This document shows positions 63,201 to 64,000 of a stretch of 64,000 bases of DNA, piece after piece. The notes beneath the pieces were generated by a model, which was not told the DNA's origin, did no database searches, and saw only the letters and a program-made list of their open reading frames with translations. The position numbers were made by a program, and so were the translations under genes. The DNA comes from Trogon surrucura (Eukaryota > Chordata > Aves > Trogoniformes > Trogonidae): positions 1,643,501 to 1,707,500 of the forward strand of contig CM036642.1 in the NCBI GenBank assembly GCA_020746105.1, in the 5' to 3' direction. Each line of letters begins with the position of its first letter. Positions within the stretch are counted from its first letter, which is position 1.

Positions 63201-63439
63201 CCCAGCCGCTGGATGCGGAGCCGGGGAGCCAGGAAAGCGGCGTCGGGGCGGAGGCGGAGGACGACGGAGCGGCCGAAAGCGGCGAGCCGCAGGGCTAGTT
63301 GCCCCGGGGGTGCGGGCAAGCGGGCGGGCAGCACCGGCTGAGCTTCCCGGGGAGGAGGAGGAGGAGGCAGCGCCCACGCGTGGCACAGCAGCAGCAAGTG
63401 GAGCGGAGCCCGGCCCCCCAGCAGCGCCCGGCGCCCCAT
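50544..63439 (-). CDS. ADAMTS8: ADAMTS8 secreted metalloprotease (nine coding exons)
   Basis: A secreted zinc endopeptidase of the ADAMTS family that acts in the extracellular matrix; the mammalian protein is reported to cleave proteoglycans and inhibit angiogenesis. Nine exons join in frame to 2,754 nt (917 residues). Order: signal peptide (about 1-23), prodomain, furin site RRAKR (185-189), catalytic domain from Phe190 with zinc ligands H338, H342 and H348 and catalytic E339, and Met-turn HHMMAP (364-369). Then come the disintegrin-like module, TSP1 repeat 1 (from W503), Cys-rich, spacer, and TSP1 repeats 2 (from W810) and 3 (864-917). All key residues are present, so the enzyme should be active. 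Catalytic, Cys-rich, spacer and second-repeat sequences follow ADAMTS8 rather than ADAMTS15 or ADAMTS1, and position next to ZBTB44 agrees. The third repeat is unlike mammalian ADAMTS8, which as I recall it stops at CPL (about 889 residues in human). Confidence 0.95.
51277..52301 (-). other. ADAMTS8 intron 8
   Basis: Donor CCAA/GTAAGC, acceptor GTGCAG. About 1 kb with no recognised feature. Confidence 0.88.
52302..52477 (-). CDS. ADAMTS8: ADAMTS8 exon 8, Cys-rich domain end
   Basis: Residues 616-674, beginning [12 protein letters not shown], with the CGVCGG-type cysteine motif of the family and ending SLNRSK. Acceptor TTCCTAG, donor AA/GTAAGC; phase 0 in, phase 2 out. Confidence 0.94.
52568..52740 (-). 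CDS. ADAMTS8: ADAMTS8 exon 7, Cys-rich domain
   Basis: Residues 558-615, from [17 protein letters not shown] to EFKVFEAK. It includes [20 protein letters not shown], a stretch almost unchanged from mammalian ADAMTS8. Acceptor CCTTTCAG, donor AAA/GTAAGA. Confidence 0.96.
53067..53250 (-). CDS. ADAMTS8: ADAMTS8 exon 6, TSP1 repeat 1
   Basis: Residues 497-558. [17 protein letters not shown] carries the WxxWxxWxxC motif that is C-mannosylated in this repeat type; CSRSCGG is also a typical O-fucosylation motif (CSxSCG). It ends HTDECPPDG. Acceptor TTCTTGCAG, donor G/GTAAGC. Confidence 0.95.
53251..53839 (-). other. ADAMTS8 intron 5
   Basis: About 590 bp between the disintegrin-like exon and TSP1 repeat 1. 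It contains a short CR1 tail at 53589-53639 and nothing else recognised. Confidence 0.88.
53589..53639 (-). mobile_element. CR1 LINE 3' terminal fragment
   Basis: AATCATAGAATCATTCAGGT followed by TGGAAAAGACTC and GATCAGCGAGTCCAA is the reverse complement of the usual CR1 3' end with its ATTCTATGATT tail. Only about 50 bp are recognisable. It lies in ADAMTS8 intron 5, in the same orientation as the gene. Confidence 0.75.
53840..54138 (-). CDS. ADAMTS8: ADAMTS8 exon 5, end of catalytic and disintegrin-like module
   Basis: Residues 397-496, from [15 protein letters not shown] to TLKPQ. It contains [20 protein letters not shown] and [17 protein letters not shown], signature parts of the ADAMTS disintegrin-like module; there is no RGD. 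Acceptor TTGCCCAG, donor CAG/GTAAAG. Confidence 0.95.
54330..54497 (-). CDS. ADAMTS8: ADAMTS8 exon 4, second half of the zinc site and Met-turn
   Basis: Residues 341-397. It starts in the zinc motif (split glycine 341, then [13 protein letters not shown] with ligands H342 and H348), followed by HHMMAPLF and [18 protein letters not shown]. Acceptor TCCCCCAG, donor CACG/GTAAGG; phase 1 on both sides. Confidence 0.96.
54910..55042 (-). CDS. ADAMTS8: ADAMTS8 exon 3, first half of the zinc site
   Basis: Residues 297-341, from [17 protein letters not shown] to TLAHELG, carrying H338 and catalytic E339. The intron cuts the HExxH motif between Gly341 and His342. Acceptor GCAAACAG, donor CTGG/GTAAGG. 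Confidence 0.96.
55268..55507 (-). CDS. ADAMTS8: ADAMTS8 exon 2, catalytic domain
   Basis: Residues 217-296, from [19 protein letters not shown] to [11 protein letters not shown], nearly identical to the mammalian sequence. Acceptor TTTCCCTGCAG. The donor CAG/GTCGGA is GT but weak at +3 to +5; the reading frame and the match to exon 3 require it. Confidence 0.94.
56261..56312. repeat. 18-bp tandem repeat, 2.9 copies
   Basis: The unit CCAAAATCCATCTTTCAA occurs at 56261, 56279 and 56297, the last copy lacking its final two bases. Identical copies suggest recent expansion. ADAMTS8 intron 1. Confidence 0.93.
57465..57515. repeat. Imperfect 18-21 bp tandem repeat
   Basis: Three diverged units of the form GAGGTTTTCTTC plus CC or TCC and AGAAA/AAAG. 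ADAMTS8 intron 1. Confidence 0.75.
62530..62760. repeat. G-rich purine minisatellite
   Basis: Repeated GGGGATGGAG, GGATGGAGGGGAAGGAGG and GGGGCAGGGG blocks with irregular spacing, nearly all purine on the plus strand. It ends about 30 bp from the ADAMTS8 exon 1 donor. Multiple G runs could form G-quadruplexes on the plus strand; the transcript carries the C-rich strand. Confidence 0.85.
62792..63439 (-). CDS. ADAMTS8: ADAMTS8 exon 1, signal peptide, prodomain and start of catalytic domain
   Basis: Residues 1-216. [20 protein letters not shown] is a clear signal peptide, and cleavage is likely within residues 21-24. The prodomain is Arg-, Ala- and Pro-rich, reflecting the extreme GC content here, and keeps the CFYAG cysteine. 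The furin site RRAKR ends at 189 and the mature enzyme starts [18 protein letters not shown]. The ATG has G at -3 and G at +4. The frame is open upstream to 63724, but that part has no resemblance to the family and lies before the expected start site. Confidence 0.94.
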
Positions 63440-63513
63440 CGCCCGGCCCTGCCGCCCCGCCGGGCTCTCGGCGGCTCCCCCCGCAGCCTCCGAGCCGGCT
63501 GTGGAGCCCGCTG

Positions 63514-63521
63514 TATTTATA
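63514..63521 (-). promoter_or_regulatory. ADAMTS8: TATA box of ADAMTS8
   Basis: The minus strand reads TATAAATA flanked by AG and CAGCGGG. A start site about 30 bp downstream, near 63,485-63,490, would leave a leader of about 50 nt before the ATG at 63439. A TATA box suits an inducible, tissue-restricted gene. Confidence 0.65.
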
Positions 63522-63607
63522 CTTTCTTCCCCCCGGCTTTGACATAAGAGGTTTATTTTTGATCTCTCTCGCTGGTCCCCACTCCCCTCCCCTGCCAGCC
63601 GGAGCCT

Positions 63608-63692
63608 GGGGGAGGAGAAGAAGTGAAAGAGAAAAAAAAAAAAAAAAAAAGCGGAGGGGAAAAAAAAAAGAAAAAGAAAAAAAGAAAAAAAA
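63608..63692. repeat. Homopurine tract upstream of ADAMTS8
   Basis: About 85 bp of almost pure A and G on the plus strand, including an A18-19 run. It lies between the CCAAT box and the TATA box. Such tracts can exclude nucleosomes or form triplexes. Confidence 0.85.
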
Positions 63693-63718
63693 CCAACCCA
63701 CTTTTGGATGCGATTTAA

Positions 63719-63729
63719 GGCCAATCAGG
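63719..63729 (+). promoter_or_regulatory. ADAMTS8: CCAAT box (NF-Y type) of ADAMTS8
   Basis: GGCCAATCAGG matches the NF-Y consensus RRCCAATCAG exactly. It lies about 200 bp upstream of the TATA box, in inverted orientation relative to the gene. Confidence 0.55.
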
Positions 63730-64000
63730 CGCCGGGAGCCCCGCCTGCCTCCAAGTGTCAACTCCAGCCTGTTACTCTCCCAGAATTAACCCCTTCGACC
63801 CAGCCGGGCCTGATCCTGCCCAGGGGCTCGGGGGAGCGGTCTTGCCCCAGGGGCTGGGGTTTGGCACCCGGTTTCCCTCCCCACCATGGAAGAATTCCTT
63901 TCCCCTTTCCCCCAGCATCCCTTCGGTGCTGGGAGCGCCAGCTGGAGAACATCTCAGTTCAGCCTGAAGGTGCCTGGGGAGGTTTTGCCCCTCGATTCCC
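63730..64000. other. Upstream flank of ADAMTS8
   Basis: GC-moderate sequence with no exon recognised. In human the divergent neighbour ADAMTS15 lies further out on this side; none of it is seen here. Confidence 0.6.

Larger units (their letters stand above)
62790..63530. promoter_or_regulatory. ADAMTS8: CpG island over ADAMTS8 exon 1
   Basis: CpG- and GC-dense sequence covers exon 1 and its immediate upstream flank, ending at the TATA box and the poly-purine tract. No CpG count was run. Confidence 0.75.

Noticed and set aside
50544-63439. Assignment of the protease to ADAMTS15 or ADAMTS1 because it has three thrombospondin repeats
   Set aside because: Catalytic, Cys-rich, spacer and second-repeat sequences follow ADAMTS8, and the gene is on the same strand as ZBTB44 and next to it, as ADAMTS8 is in human. 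ADAMTS15 is divergent and further out.
63440-63724. In-frame N-terminal extension of ADAMTS8 upstream of MGRR
   Set aside because: The extension is Phe- and Leu-rich only because it reads the poly-purine tract backwards. It lies upstream of the TATA box and would bury the signal peptide.

Overview
The window is nuclear DNA of a vertebrate, most likely a bird. Two intron-split genes can be read on the minus strand, and both spliced proteins closely match known vertebrate proteins. Two degraded CR1-type LINE tails, short introns and GC-rich CpG-island promoters fit a sauropsid, probably an avian microchromosome. The order ZBTB44 then ADAMTS8, both on the same strand, is that of human 11q24.3. 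There is no bacterial, viral or CRISPR content.

Layout. 1 to about 7,300: apparently intergenic, no gene recognised. About 7,310-44,700: ZBTB44, a BTB/POZ and C2H2 zinc-finger transcription factor. It has a CpG-island promoter with ZNF143-like and NRF1-like sites near 44.7-44.8 kb, a non-coding first exon, a 16-kb first intron, five coding exons (13,334-28,361, 616 residues) and a probable 6-kb 3' UTR holding an antisense CR1 fragment. 44.9-45.8 kb: a GC-rich minisatellite just upstream of that promoter. 45.8-48.9 kb: intergenic. About 48,930-63,490: ADAMTS8, a secreted zinc metalloprotease, with nine coding exons (50,544-63,439, 917 residues), a 3' UTR with a 21-bp tandem array, and a TATA-box promoter with an upstream CCAAT box.

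All splice junctions given were read base by base, and both genes stay in frame from start to stop. The two genes have no evident functional link. ZBTB44 is a nuclear regulator and ADAMTS8 an extracellular protease; they are neighbours through conserved synteny.

No previously undescribed system was found. The best leads are the third, C-terminal thrombospondin repeat of this ADAMTS8, which the mammalian protein lacks as I recall it; the promoter-side minisatellite; a five-codon upstream ORF before ZBTB44; and an internal splice donor in the last ZBTB44 exon that could explain alternative C-termini.
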